In this document: positions 48,589 through 61,623 of the stretch, one piece after another
How positions within the stretch are numbered: the stretch's first letter is position 1
Layout of the letters: every line of letters starts with the position of its first letter
Origin: Coffea arabica
Lineage: Eukaryota; Streptophyta; Magnoliopsida; Gentianales; Rubiaceae
Assembly: GCF_036785885.1 (NCBI RefSeq)
Contig: NC_092323.1
Coordinates: 1,054,001-1,118,000, forward strand
DNA: 64,000 nt
Direction of reading: 5' to 3'
Notes under the pieces: model-generated
Databases searched by the model: none
What the model saw: the letters and a program-made list of their open reading frames with translations, nothing else
What the model was told of the DNA's origin: nothing
Position numbers and translations under genes: made by a program

Positions 48589-50541
48589 GCAATTCTGAGG
48601 CCTGTGGTGAGCTGCAAATTTTGAGTTAGTCACACGAGTGTTTCCAGTTAAAAAGGAGTGTTAAGATTGTGTCAAGTTGTAGCTTGTGTTGGGAAGGCTT
48701 TTAGTTATTTGGTTTTTGCTCTATAGATGGCATGCTGCAAAATGAATCTGAAAATAATTCTTCCCGACAAACACCTTCATTTTACTGGGAACAATTTTTA
48801 GCTGCTGTTTGTTTGCTGAAATAGTAGTAGTAATAATAATAATAATATGGAGGAGCGTTTCTTTTTTGCTCTTATTTTATATATATATATATTGTCTTGT
48901 TTGTGCGGAACCGTACAGGACAATTTTTCTCCTCGACTTGTTTGGAGGGTTCGTTCGATCTCCTTTTGGTGATGGCCAACTGAACTAAGGCTTGCTTGGT
49001 AAAGTCGCGAGTATTCCCAAGTGTCCTCGCGTTTGCAACTAGGCGTGCTACCATCCCAATTATATTAGTGCTTCACTAACAAGCAGCTAAGGCCGGCATG
49101 ATTTGCACTTTAAGAGATGGCTTAAGCATCAAATCCGAGATCAACTATTTGGTTATATACGGGATAACCTCAGAATCTCCGCTCAAGGTTCTGTCAAAAC
49201 TGCCCTAAACATCTATTTATTCTCACTTTAATCCCCTTTTTTAGGTCAACTCATCAAATTGACCATTAATGTATTTGAGTTGACAAAACTGCCCATGTAT
49301 ATAGTTTATTTTTAAAAAAAAAAAAAAAGTCCACCGTAAGACTCCTTGAATGTGCGAATTACAAAGTTTGACTTTTACCTACAATAATTATCTTTTTGAA
49401 TTTTTGGGATTAAATAAATTGACAGAAGCTTTACAAATTTTAAGTGAAAATGAGATTAAAAGAGAAAACTCTAACATCATGCAATCTAGTATATTACACT
49501 TCATTCCCAAATTTTTAAACTAGATTTATTAATTAATTTATAAAAATCAACCAACCAACCAAAAAGAATGCCTTCAAAACATGGTTTAAATTTTCCTACA
49601 AAAAACCAACTTAAAATTTTCACCTAAGTAATAATGGTGATGTTTGACTTTTTAGAATTTAATAAATTTATTTTACACACCATAGAGGGGATTCACTGAA
49701 ATTTTTTTCCTTACATCATCAATTGCTACCAAGAGATATTTTGGCAGGGGAGGTTTCGATAAATTTTCAAACTTTAGACGAGGCGGATGCAATTGTTATT
49801 AGAAACCTCAAGGGAGATTTCTGAAATTATGGCCTATAAAATGTAGGTCATGCTAATGCAGCGGCGGGGAGAGGAGAGCTTTGCAAAATGGGGAGCGTGT
49901 CAGGGTGCACGTATGCTTATTGCCACTGGTTCTAAAGCGGTAACCGCAACACAAAGCAGCCAATAGTTACTACCGTTGGTAGAATCTCCCCATAAATTCC
50001 ACTACTACAACTAGTGCCATTGCTTTGCTTGTATTTTCCTTCTGACTATATATACCACTGTCTATGCTAAAATTACAATTCATTAATCCCTTCAAAAAAA
50101 AAAAAAAACATAATTACTTGACTAAACTGGAATCAGGCCTGCATCATCTCCGCACTGCAGTTCAATATCGTTCTAAATTCAAAAAATAATAATAATAAAT
50201 TTTTTTTTTTTTTTTAAAAAAAACACTGAAAGCCAATAGGCCGGCTACTCAAAACATCTGTGGATTCAGCTGCTGCTAGTGTGTGTTACACAGCACTCAC
50301 TGGCTCGCAAGCAAGAGCCCAACCAACAACATCAATAACAATTGCTTTCCAAGATCATAAAACCACTGTAGCATATCAATTTCCACTCAACCTGCAGCAC
50401 CACATCACAGTTTTTCCAGTATCTTGTTTTATACACCAAAAAAAAAAAAAAAAAAAAAACCTCTCTTCCTTTTGATTTTTCCAAACAACATACCAGTAAT
50501 CGCGGTTCTCAAATCCACCATACCACTCATTCCTATTAGCA
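48589..50541. other. Gap between converging GAPCP and DCN1-like genes
   Basis: Holds the GAPCP 3' UTR (to about 48850, ending in TAA repeats), a decayed MULE-type element (49161-49832) and the presumed 3' UTR of the DCN1-like gene (50.0-50.54 kb) with A runs. A short segment at 48900-49060 reads open on the minus strand but I could not tie it to a gene. Confidence 0.5.
49161..49832. mobile_element. Decayed MULE-type element, relative of the one at 62 kb
   Basis: Left end GGGATAACCTCAGAATCTCC and right end (reverse complement) GCCATAATTTCAGAAATCTC are degenerate inverted repeats of each other, and both resemble the ends of the 62346-63641 element (GGGATAATTTCAGAAACC). About 672 bp, AT-rich, no coding capacity. 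A target duplication is not evident, so this copy seems old. Confidence 0.55.
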
Positions 50542-53500
50542 TCAATGCTTCTGTGTCCAATCACTCAACTGACCCTTTTGGATTATGCCATTTTCAATCA
50601 AGTATTCCACAAATTCATCAATCAGATAAGGCCAAGCACCATCAACATCATAGTTTGAGAGTTGGGGGTCCACAGTCTGCATTCACCACCACCAACAACA
50701 ACAACATCAGTCTTGCAAAGGTACCAGAGGCATCAGAATTAGAAAGTGACACAATGGAAGAAATTTTTCAAGCACACTACCCAAACTACTGCTTGAGATG
50801 CAACCCGAAACAAACAGGGATTGCTTTCCTTCTTTCATTAAACAAAAACTGATCCCAGTTCCCGGTGTGTGATGCTCTTATACCCTATTAGACACTTTTT
50901 ATCCTTCTGCTACTACAAATTGTTAAAGAGATTGTATAAATTCAAGACAACCAACTCGTGGGACATAAATTACCTTTGCAAACTCGAGGAGCTGAGACCA
51001 GGTGTCCCTCGATATAGCTTTATTATGTCGTGCCTGAAAAAGACAAGGCCACCGGACAGGGGTGTGTGGAGGAAGTAGGATTAGTAATCGTACGAGAAAT
51101 GATGCAAAAAGCAGATGAATAAATGTACCCTAACAACTATGCATCAATAGGTTTGACGAGACATGCAATTCTACGACGACAATTTACCAGCATCAGACGA
51201 GAATTGAGAGAGAGAAAAAGATGTAACGAATATAAGCTTTCCTTCATCTGAAGGGTTTCCACGTTCTAAATTTTGCACAACCAGCACCCATTTAGCTAGC
51301 CAAAATTGTGGTCTGACAACTAAGAACCAAGTTCCATCTTAGCACCACTAAATTGTAGGATCTGGTTTTGAATACAATCTCAAATTTCAGAGACACCATG
51401 GTTGTTTACATAAAAATCAATATTTAAAAAATAATAATAATACCGCAGAGGACAGACAGATGCAGAAAGACAATCTCAAACTTCACAATATGGTCACTAC
51501 AAATATTTGAAAGACAATCTCAAACTTCACAATATGGTCACTACAAATATTTGATGGAAATCTTATCCATCGGATTCTGTAAAGAATAGAAGCAGAAACA
51601 TTTAAGTAATGCTACTCATTATGTAAGAAGTTCATAACAATATTGTTTAATACAATTAAAAATGGCAAAAAAGGGTTTCAGAACTGAAAACTAATGTCCC
51701 AAAGTAAGATCAATAGTTAGTATGAACATTGACAGCAAAAGGTAAAATCACATGTAGTAGTCTAGACAAATCCATTACTAACACATTGGTCCTATAGTAC
51801 AACTGCAAATTGGGGTGAAATTGGCCTTGTTCCCACATGGATTAAACTATATGATAAAGAACCAGACACATAAAACTGCTGGCCTTTATATTGATTTCCA
51901 AAAGCATACCCAATCTAAAGGGTAACAACGCTTTCAGTGCAAGAAAGTTGCGGCAAGCCTCAACCAATTATTGCACTAAGTACAAAACCCTAACACGTAG
52001 ACTGATATGTGCAACTACAGAAGCAAAAAGGGAATGTTGAGATATCTGCTTATGCTACCTGCAAGAACTGGCACCAATGATCAACCAATGGCCAATGCTT
52101 CTCAGCAAAAAGCAGCTGCCACATCCCTATTGCAGTATCTAATGCCAAAGACTTCTGGCCCTGAAATTGAGAAATTTCATCAGCAGTGTAGTAGTAGGTG
52201 TAAAGCCACCTCTCTGTTTTCCAACAGTGTGTGAAACAGCATTCAGGTAATTAAGGTCAGCATGAAAACCCAGATTATTTTTACTTGCAGTTTGCATGCT
52301 GCATTTTATTTCACCTTTACAGAGATAATCCAGGTTTTGGAAGGCTTATTGGCTATTCATGTTAGCATACACTTCAGCGCAGTAAATCAATTAAGAATCA
52401 GACCATGGAGCTATATCTAGAAAATCACTCAGCATGAAAGAAAAAAATTTTCAAGCAACCAAAACGAATTGATACCTTCTCCTTTGCCCATCCGAAAGCA
52501 AAGTTATAGATCTCTCGAAACTTTTCTGTAAAAATGAAATTAAGCAATTTAATTGAGAGCTAGTAAAACATCCAAAGCAAAACCAAAATAGGTCTAGGTT
52601 GAGATAGGCCCACAAGTCTAATAGACATGGTCTAAAGTTAACATTTCCTTGTCAAAAAATGGGGAGTTCAACATTCACACTTACGATCATCTTTAAGCTC
52701 AGAACGCATAAATGGTATTTTTTCCCTCAATTTCTCTATTGAATCCACCCTGGCATTGAAAATGCAGATTTGACTGAGATTCAGGTCAAAGACTTCAAGC
52801 TTTTATTGACAAAAACAGCAAACACAAACAAGAGTCTTGATAGATTTGATTCAAACACACCCTAGAGACTGCAATCCACCAATGAACTCCTGCTTTGAAA
52901 ATTCACACATAGTAGCAGCCTTCATATGCCATGAAAGTACCAACTGCATAACAACAAATGCTATGTCAACCAAGAGTAAACAATGTGCCATAAATATAAT
53001 TTTGATTGTGAATAACACAGAGCTACATCTTTTTATTCTATTTTACAAAGAGCTAACTCACTTTACAGAAGAATGGGAAATCTAGATAAGCTTAACAGCA
53101 AAAACATATAAGCAAATTTCTTTTCACTAATGATCACCCAACCACAAGAAGCTGAGTTTGGAACTTTTACATCACCATTTTTTTAAAAGCAATAGTCAAT
53201 ATGCAATCCGTTTACCATTATAAAGGCTACCAAAAAACAAAAAAGATTGTTGAGCACCAAATATGCAGATGAGAGCAGGGACCAACAATCAAAGTACTTC
53301 CATAACCACAGGTACATACCATGACAATATCCTGATGATCGACCTGCGATAAGAAACTTTTGTTGTTACAAATCAAGAAAAAACGTTTGTCCAGTAATTT
53401 ATTGAACCATGGTAGAACATATAGAAGTAAGTGTCCCAAAAGTTAAGAAGCAAAAACTATTGAAAACGCCTGCAGAAAATTCCTGTTAGAAATTGGCTGT

Positions 53501-55596
53501 ACTACATATACACAAAATCCAAACCTCGATCAGGGTTATAGTTACCAGAATGTCACTGCACAAAAGAGTGATTCCATCAGCCATAATCATATCCGCATAA
53601 GCATCTGCAAAATATGACATCTTCACAAGATTCAGGATAAAAGGCAATAATATGGCATGAATAGCCGCTAGCATAATTTGATAATCCAAAAGTAAGGTGT
53701 CATTGTGGCTGCAAGTATGTAGTGGCCGAAGCAATCAACTAACAAAACAAGGGGGGAAAACTTTCAGCATATAAATCCCATAAGAACAGAATAGATGTCC
53801 GCACTTTACTTTCCAACATTATGCTAAGCACACAATCACAAGCAAACTGCCTTCGATAATTTAAAAAAAAAAGGAAAAAAAGTCAAGGAGGATTCTGTCA
53901 TTTTCTTTAATGGTTTGCCAAAGATATTTGTAGGTCTCTACCATCCTTAACAACGAATCAGGCTTGAGAAGTAATCTACGAAGCAGATAGTTGCAAAGCG
54001 TGAAAAGTCCTAAGAAATTGTCTGCAGAAACGTTCAAAATTCAGCACAAAAACTTCCCCAGCCGGAAGCTTAACCGAGAAAGGAGGCAACAACTCAGACA
54101 CTCAGCCTATGAATATTCTAATTAACTTACTATTGATATTAAATATCCAAATGCAAGCATGCTACTATTGTTTGAGCAAACAAAACCAAAATCACCCAGT
54201 TGAGGAAGCACTGAAAATACACATGTGCCCAATTGAACACATTGCACAAACCATTTAATCTGAACAATTACATCCTTAAGATAGTTTTTTTTTTGTCCCC
54301 TTATCAAACTTTAATTCTCCGACACAAACTAAACCTCGCTCATCTAAAATCAATTCATCCAGTTATGTGTCAGAAAAAGAGAATCAAAGCAGGAGCAAAA
54401 CAGCAAAATTTAGGATTTGAAAGCAATGGAAGGAATAGTATTAAAACAAAAAGATGGTATCTTTACACTACCTTTATATCTGTTGTAAAGATCTTCCAAG
54501 CGCCTAGCATCAGTATATGATTTTGGTTGGGGTTGACTGTAGAATGCGTCGAAGGCTCCTTCAAGATGCCAATCACTAGCCTTCAAAGCCTGATATGCAG
54601 CCTTTTCACTTTGATTGAAACCAAAAGCAAAAAAAAAACGAAGAAGATAATAAAGGTCAACATACTGGAAATAGGGAATATTGATAAGACTTCAATAGAA
54701 AAGATTCAGATCGTGAATTGGCTCAAAAGCAATCTACATGCGGACTGTTGAGTAACAAATCTCATATAAAGATGAAGAAGATGACAAAACTCAAAACGAA
54801 CGGCATATTGCAAAAGGAGGGTTTTTTTTTTTTTTTGGGAATCATAAGAATGTGGAGATTTGTAAATTCTTAGCATGAAACCACATCGGCAGATGGCTTA
54901 GCAGCGGTGACAAAAGTCTAGATACGTCTTGAAGAAAGCATTAGTTTACAAGCATTGGAAAGCTATAAAGCTGGACTAAAATCATACTAGTAGCTATTAG
55001 CATAACATAGATGCATCAGTGTAAAAGGGGTGCCGAAAGTAATAAATGAAAAGAATGGTTGCGGGAAGGATCATAGGTGGATTTAAACTCAAGCGGTAAA
55101 CATGATGTGGGCTAGTAGCACAGCAATAGAAAGAGATAAATAACATTCGTATTAGAAAAAAGGAAAACCACCTAGTGCCAGTAATGGTCATAAACTGGTG
55201 AACTTTGTCCCTGTGGCCTCTGCCCAACTTGTTCTGGTAAAATGCAAATATGAATGTCATCAACCAATACGATTGATCTGATAAATAAATAAATAATCAA
55301 CACTCGCCCGCCAAAATTACTACTACTACTTTGCGAGAGAGAGAGAGAGAGAGAGATTTGAGGCCAAAGAGAGTGACGAACTCATGGATTTGATGATTAG
55401 CAGAGAATCATAGTAATCCAGCTTGATATATAAAGATTAAAACGTCAGTCCACAACAAAAATCAATACTAACGGAAAAAAGAAAAGGAGCGGAGAAAGAA
55501 AATTAGGAAAAGAAGCAGAAAGTTTGTAACTTTAAAGAAAAGGGATGTGCTTAACGGGGGCGGGGAAGAGAGCAAAGATTAAAGGAAACTGACCAT
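50542..55596 (-). CDS. DCN1-like protein (cullin neddylation factor)
   Basis: 259-residue DCN1-like protein; these act as scaffold E3 factors that promote attachment of NEDD8/RUB to cullins by the E2 Ubc12 (RCE1 in plants). Exons: 55596-55594, 55233-55172, 54608-54472, 53604-53546, 53343-53320, 52943-52861, 52749-52685, 52525-52476, 52160-52059, 51033-50974, 50676-50542; every phase fits. The N-terminus ([19 protein letters not shown]... [20 protein letters not shown]) is the UBA-like domain. The PONY (potentiating neddylation) domain follows, with [67 protein letters not shown] and [18 protein letters not shown]. It ends with [20 protein letters not shown] plus a short tail, slightly longer than the Arabidopsis version. 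The ATG is the last three bases of its exon, directly before a GTCAGT donor. One intron carries a 44-bp tandem duplication. Confidence 0.94.
51467..51554. repeat. 44-bp tandem duplication
   Basis: Two adjacent, practically identical 44-bp units starting AAGACAATCTCAAACTTCAC and ending CTACAAATATTTGA. It lies in the DCN1-like intron between 51033 and 52059. The near-identity suggests recent origin. Confidence 0.9.
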
Positions 55597-56438
55597 GCTT
55601 CAGTAGAGTGGATGAGGGAGAGAGCAGAGAATTATACGAAGGGTGATATGAGGAATAAAGTCTAGGGTTAGCTCCCAACTGGTGACGACTGTTACTCTCT
55701 CTCTCTGCGTATTTCTTGCAAATTGCTACTCTTGCCTTGTCCAGTTGTCTGTGTATCGCACCATACACACACACACACACACAGAGGCGGCAGCGGCAGC
55801 AGCAGCGTTTGCAAATTGCCTTTCTTCTTCGATTTCTGTGTGTCCTCTCTGCTGTGTGTGTGGCTGTCTTTGTGGTGTGTGGGAGAAAGAGTCAGCCACC
55901 AGAAGAACCGAGAGAGAGAGAGAGATGGCGCGTCGAAGCACCCACGCTTTTATCATTTATGCCCTCGCGTTTCTTCCTTTACATTTTTTTAGATTCCCTT
56001 ATTATTTGTGGAGTATTATATAGTAGTATTATTCCTTGCATGCATTTCTTTTTTCTTTTTTTTTCTTTTTCAAAAAAAAAAAAAAAAAAAGAAGACCAAT
56101 AGTAGTAGTGTAAGTGTAACCCACTTGTCCTATTTCTCTCTGTCTCTCTTGTTTTTTCTCTTTTTTTTTTAAAAAAAAAAAGGAAAAAAATTCATCCAAT
56201 AGCTAGCCTAAATTCATGGAGTCAGAATTCGAAGATTAAAGGGCACATTGAGTAAGAGTAAGAGTGAAAGTGTTGTAGATTGGGCGGTGTAACATTAACA
56301 GTTATATAGATGAGATAGAGAGCGTAGTAGTGGTCGCTTAGATTGCTAATAATCATATGATCATTCAAATGATCTCAACCCCTTCTGCATCCGTAGTACA
56401 CATTTTTCTCAACCCCTTCTAGTAGTGGGAATCCCTTA

Positions 56439-56441
<3 letters not shown>

Positions 56442-56496
<55 letters not shown>
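56442..56496. repeat. (TA)n microsatellite
   Basis: About 27 TA units between the divergent DCN1-like and MTP genes. Such runs vary in length between individuals and can form cruciforms. Confidence 0.95.
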
Positions 56497-56499
<3 letters not shown>

Positions 56500-57347
56500 G
56501 AAAATAATCAAGGTGGGTCTCACCTTAAGACCCTGCTCGTTGAGTTATAGGTGGAAGTTCAAATTTTATCTATAATAAAAAAAAATCTAAAAGTTGTGTC
56601 AAAACATTCCCATGATCTAATAAATTCTGTGTATCTCATAATCTCTAATACAAAGTCTCTTTAGACTCTCCTTTCTTACAATTTAAGACAGGTAAATTAT
56701 ACAATAGTTATCGTTTTCGAAAAGAAAAAAAAAAAAAAGAATGGTGATGATGCATAGAAAAAGCCTAATCAGCGGGGCAGTTGGGGTTTTATGTCTTTGA
56801 TGATGACGTTGATGCGCAGAAAGAGAGGCTTAAATTACAGGCCCGAGTAGACCCCACGACACTTTTAATGATCTTTTTTATTTTCAAAAAAATATGTATA
56901 TATATGCTAATGAAAGTACCTAATCCACCGCCATGATCATATTCATGTGCCGTGTAGGCGTGGTGTGTGATGGATTTGTTAGTATTCGTTTTTGGTTTTC
57001 TTAAAATGGCATCACAAAAAAATGAAACACGCAGGCATCAATACATCATAATATTAGTAAGTTGTTTTGGCGAGGAAATGAAATGAAATTCAAAAGAAAA
57101 CATGAATGGATGATGATCATTTATGACACGAGGAGTAGGTTTGAGTTTCTAACTGATGATCATCGATCAACATGATTGAACTTACCATTGGTAATTAATT
57201 AAGAGCGAATGTATATATAGTTGTCTCCGTCAGCGTCAGCATCAGCATCAGCGGCGGTGGAGGAAATGTGTATATATACACACACACACTTGTAAAGTTT
57301 CAAGGGAAAGGGGGTAAAGTTGAAGTTGTAGAGGTTAAAATAACTCC

Positions 57348-57472
57348 GACTCCTATTCCTATTCCTGGTTCCTGCTGGGAAAGTAGTTATCTTGTTAAAC
57401 GACCCCCCAGACTCCTATTCCTATTCCTGGTTCCTGCTGGGAAAGTAGTTATCTTTGTTAAACGACCCCCCA
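57348..57472. repeat. 62-bp tandem duplication in MTP leader region
   Basis: Two adjacent 62-bp units, each starting GACTCCTATTCCTATTCCTG and ending TAAACGACCCCCCA, differing by one inserted T. Each unit itself contains a repeated CCTATT. It lies 140-265 bases before the MTP ATG. Confidence 0.9.
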
Positions 57473-57613
57473 CAGAGAAAGAGAGACAGAGAGTTGGTTC
57501 CGACCGCAAGAAAAAGGGGCAAATTATAGTGTGGTGATTAATAAGCTGGAAAATATCTTTTACTATTTATTTGATGGTAGCAGCACTAGAATCTCAAGAA
57601 GAAGAAGAAGAAT

Positions 57614-57957
57614 ATGAAGGGTCCCAACCCCGCTGTCTTGACTGGCAGAGTTGCCCACAGCGGAGAATCGGATTCCTTGAAATCTTCAAGCCGAGAATTG
57701 CCCTCTCCTCCATTTGAATCCACCACCTCCACCCACCATGACTCCTCCTCCTCCTGGAAACTCAATATTGACGAGTTCCGATTGCCTCGACAACCTCATC
57801 ATCATCGCTCCTTCCGTTTCCCGCGCCTCTGCCCCCAAAGTCAGTACTACCACTTCTTCCCGCCACTTTACAAATTTATATAACTGTCCCCTTTCACTCT
57901 CCTCTTTTTCTTTTCATTATCGTTTGTCAGTTGTAATAATTTCGATTACGGCTGTAT

Positions 57958-57999
<42 letters not shown>

Positions 58000-60900
58000 G
58001 TATGTAACACCCCACCCCCTTCCCCCCTTTTGAGTCTTCCTTTTGCATTTCCATGCATGCAAAGCTCAATCTCTCCAACCTCTTCCTCCTGCTGCGACCC
58101 CGACCCCATCATTTATCATTTCCTTCACTACTCCTCTTACCATTTCAACTTTTCAATCCCTTCCTTTCTTCATTATTGTTGCTGTTATTATTATTATTAC
58201 TGCTGCTGCTGCAGTGCTGCAGTGCTGCTGCTACTACAGTAGAATTTTATTAGCACTACCACTACTACTTAATCGGCGGGGTTGAGTGGGGAGTTTTGGG
58301 AAACTAGAATACGGGATCATCGTGGTTGGGCGGCGGGTCGCTGGCTCAGCCCGATCGATTACCTCACTAAACTTTACTTCCCCTCTCGGATTGGAAGGGT
58401 CCCGGATACTTCATGTAATGCTTCGAATATGCCCTCTGCCCCCACGATTAGATCTGCTAACACTGCAGTTTATTTACAGTGCACTTTTTGTGAAGGAATT
58501 AGTAGTAAAAGCACGTCGCCTGTTGACAGCAGAACATCTGTTTGCCTTGACTTTCTGAAAGACTACTACTAGTATTTAATTATTTATGCTGTGCTGCACC
58601 TTCCCTCTTTCATTTCAAATCATTATGGACTATCCATTTTCGGTCCAACACCGCACTAACGCTTATTAGTAGTACTAGTACGTGTTGTATTGCTTTTCTG
58701 GATACTATTGCTTTCTTTATTTGTTCATCCACAAGAGGCCCAAGGCTTCTCTCCAATTAGTCTCCAAAATTGTGATCATGATCAAGAGCTCTACCTTTTT
58801 CTTGTTAAAAAAAAATTTATGCAATCTTGTGTATTTAGGATGGAAACTACTACTAGTTTGATCAGCACCACATGAAACGTCCAAAACCCCACTTCGATTC
58901 TTTCCTTTATCCTGTTTGTCTTCACGCACATTTTTTGTATTTTCATTTTCTGGAATGGGTTGTTATGCTGGTCTTATTGGTTTTTATCTGCAATCCGCCC
59001 TTCTCCTCCTCCGTTAATTCAAGAAAGAGGACTAGAGGACTGATACTAGTTGACAGCGTAGCTTCTCTAGTCCCCTCGACAAGTTAAAACTTTGCTACTA
59101 CAGGCCCCACTTAACGACCGACAATACAACCCCATCAGGTTTCATGAGGTTTGCCGCCTTTTTTTTTTTCACTAAATACTAGTGCAATGATTTTCTTAGG
59201 AAGGTTTTCATCCATCAAAATGATCATGCAAGATCACAACTGTGGTATCTGTCATCGACTCCTAGCATAATTTGTATTCTAACTGTAACTTCTTTTTTTT
59301 TTTGGTAAATTACTCTAACTGTAACTGATATCTTACTATCTTGCTTTTCCTTCTACATTCATTTTCTAGGGAAAAAAGGCAAAATTGCAGAGTATTACAA
59401 GAAGCAGGAAAGGCTCCTCGAAGGGTTCAATGAGATGGAGACCATTAATGAATCAGGCTGCTTGCACGGAAGTCTGACGGAGGTTTGTCTTTGGCTGCTG
59501 CATCTACTCACTGTTGCTCTTGTAATCACACCTAAAAAAAAAAAAGGTTACTTTCTGATGATGAAAATGAGGATCATTTTAGACCAAGCTTTTATGGCGT
59601 CCTGTCCAAAAGAGCTTGTGTTTTAGCCCACCCCCTAGGGGCGGATGATACTGTCACACAGCAAAATGCCAGTTTATCTGGTTTTGTTCCAGTATTTTAT
59701 GTGTCCTTTTAATGTGACTGTTAGGCCAACTGCCTGGTTAACTCTGACTTCTGGAACAATTAGCTTAAAAAATTGCTTGTGATGATCGCTGGTCTTTGTT
59801 TATTTCGTTTTTCTTTTGGGCTCCTTTTTCTGTCTTACAATTACTGCTATTGTTATGGTCATCTTAGTGACTTGTATGACTTCACTATGTACAGTTATAT
59901 AGAGAGGCCAGGGGCCAAGAAATGAGATTTGTTTGTGACAACAAAGATATCCTTTCTTTTACTGAATCACCAAAACTTCTGTCAGGATGAACTAAAGCAG
60001 CTTGCTAGGAGTGAAAGGATGGCAATTCATGTTTCGAATATAGCTAACATGGTCCTTTTTATAGCAAAAGTTTATGCTTCTGTTGAGAGCAGATCTTTGG
60101 CTGTAATTGCATCAACTCTGGATTCCTTCCTGGATCTTTTATCTGGATGCATTCTCTGGTTCACTTCTAATGCCATGAAAAACCCAAACCACTACCACTA
60201 TCCAATTGGAAAGAAAAGGATGCAACCAGTGGTAAGTCGCACAGTTCAGTGTGCTTTGAACGATAGGATTCCGTTTAATGTTTTTCTTTTTCTGGAAAAA
60301 TTTGCTCTTGTGATATCTGTATAAAAAGTTTTTTTTTTTTTCCTGGTATGTTGTATGTACAAGACGCTATTTCTTGCTGACGTCTTTGTGCCTCAACCTC
60401 GTACTTTGTTTGAGTCATTATGCTCTCTTGTATTGTCCTGTGAAATCCATATACGTATGTAGTAGCAGGATAGAACCTTTTTGACGTTCTACAACTGGTT
60501 GAAAGAGGATTACAAGGATAGACTTTGATTGTGGCAAAAGTTAGCTGATGAAAAATCCTGAGATTCTGTGTTTTGTACGAGAAGACAAAATGAGCTGATG
60601 CACGTCTCTTGCGTCAAAGTCAAGTGCCATCTTATATCGATTGTGATGCCTTCGAATGATTTTTCTTTTTCAACGGGCTGCTTTACATGTCATTTCTTTT
60701 TACTAACAAACTGCATTGCTTTCAGGGCATTATAGTCTTCGCATCTGTCATGGCAACTTTAGGACTGCAAGTATTGCTGGAGTCTGTTAAGCAGCTGATT
60801 TCCAAGGTATCCATGTTGCATAATAGCTTCATGCATGCATATGCATGCTGCTGCTGTCATTCAATAAATCATGTTAGAACTTTGAAAGAGTGAATACTAG

Positions 60901-61623
60901 CTTGCTTGTAAAGTTTCAATAAATCATATGGATGGTTCTTTAATTCGCTGCCCCCTCTCTACGGTGCAGTCAAGTCCTGAAGTTGATCACGAGAAGGAGA
61001 AGTGGATGATTGGAATAATGGTCTCTGTGACCCTGGTGAAGTTTCTGCTGATGGTCTACTGTCGAAGATTCGAAAATGAAATAGTTGGAGCCTATGCTCA
61101 AGATCATTTTTTTGATGTGATCACCAACTCGGTGGGTTTAGTAACAGCCGTGTTAGCAATACGATTCTACTGGTGGATTGATCCTACTGGCGCCATATTG
61201 GTGAGTGATTGGATTTGGTTAAAATACATATGTGTACTTCTGCAATAATGAAATGATGAAACGGGAGGAATGATGCAGATAGCTGTGTACACGATCAGCA
61301 CTTGGTCAAGGACTGTGGTGGAGAACGTGTGGTCACTGATCGGAAGAACGGCTCCGCCGGACTTTCTGGCAAAAATAACGTATCTGATATGGAACCACCA
61401 CCAAGAGATACAGCACATCGACACCGTGAGAGCCTACGCTCTGGGATCGCATTACTTCGTGGAGGTTGACATCGTGTTGCCTGAAGACATGCTGCTGAGC
61501 CAAGCCCATAACATCGGCGAAACCTTGCAAGTAAAGCTGGAGCAACTCCCCCAAGTGGAGAGAGCCTTTGTTCACGTAGACTTCGAATTCACTCATACAC
61601 CGGAACACAAGAACAAGGTCTAA
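57614..61623 (+). CDS. MTP10: Mn-type cation diffusion facilitator (MTP9/MTP10-like)
   Basis: 413-residue cation efflux protein. Mn-CDF members exchange Mn2+ for protons across vacuolar or Golgi-type membranes. Exons: 57614-57839, 59370-59482, 59986-60231, 60726-60806, 60970-61200, 61279-61623; all phases fit. The hydrophilic N-terminus has a His cluster (PHHHRS, near 62-67) and then [20 protein letters not shown], the plant Mn-CDF linker. Membrane part: about six helices, with the paired metal-site motif DxxxD of Mn-CDFs as DSFLD (159-163) and DHFFD (267-271). These replace the HxxxD/DxxxD of zinc transporters. The cytosolic C-terminal domain ([20 protein letters not shown] ... [14 protein letters not shown]) is complete. 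The Arabidopsis gene in the matching place is, from memory, At1g16310 (MTP10). Whether it is MTP9 or MTP10 cannot be settled here. No defect seen. Confidence 0.94.
57958..57999. repeat. (AC)n(AT)n compound microsatellite
   Basis: AC run followed at once by an AT run in the first intron of the MTP gene. Confidence 0.9.

Larger units (their letters stand above)
55597..57613. promoter_or_regulatory. Divergent upstream region of DCN1-like (-) and MTP (+)
   Basis: About 2 kb. Near 55.6-55.95 kb are the DCN1-like leader and promoter with GA/CT and AC runs. 56.0-57.1 kb is AT-rich with A runs and a long TA repeat. A TATATATAG at about 57210-57219 is a candidate MTP TATA box, 400 bases before the ATG, followed by a second TATATATA at 57271 and a 62-bp tandem duplication in the presumed leader. 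Confidence 0.45.

Noticed and set aside
48872-49054. Open minus-strand reading past the GAPCP 3' end (ALVQLAITKRRSNEPSK)
   Set aside because: It looked faintly protein-like, but I could not connect it to a family or to splice sites, and its tail is a simple TA repeat.
55726-56102. Overlapping frames rich in His/Thr, Ser and Phe upstream of the DCN1-like gene
   Set aside because: They are translations of AC, GA and T runs.
56500-56600. Second SINE candidate with a B-box-like GTTCAAATT
   Set aside because: The A box is poor and too close to the B box; only a loose resemblance.
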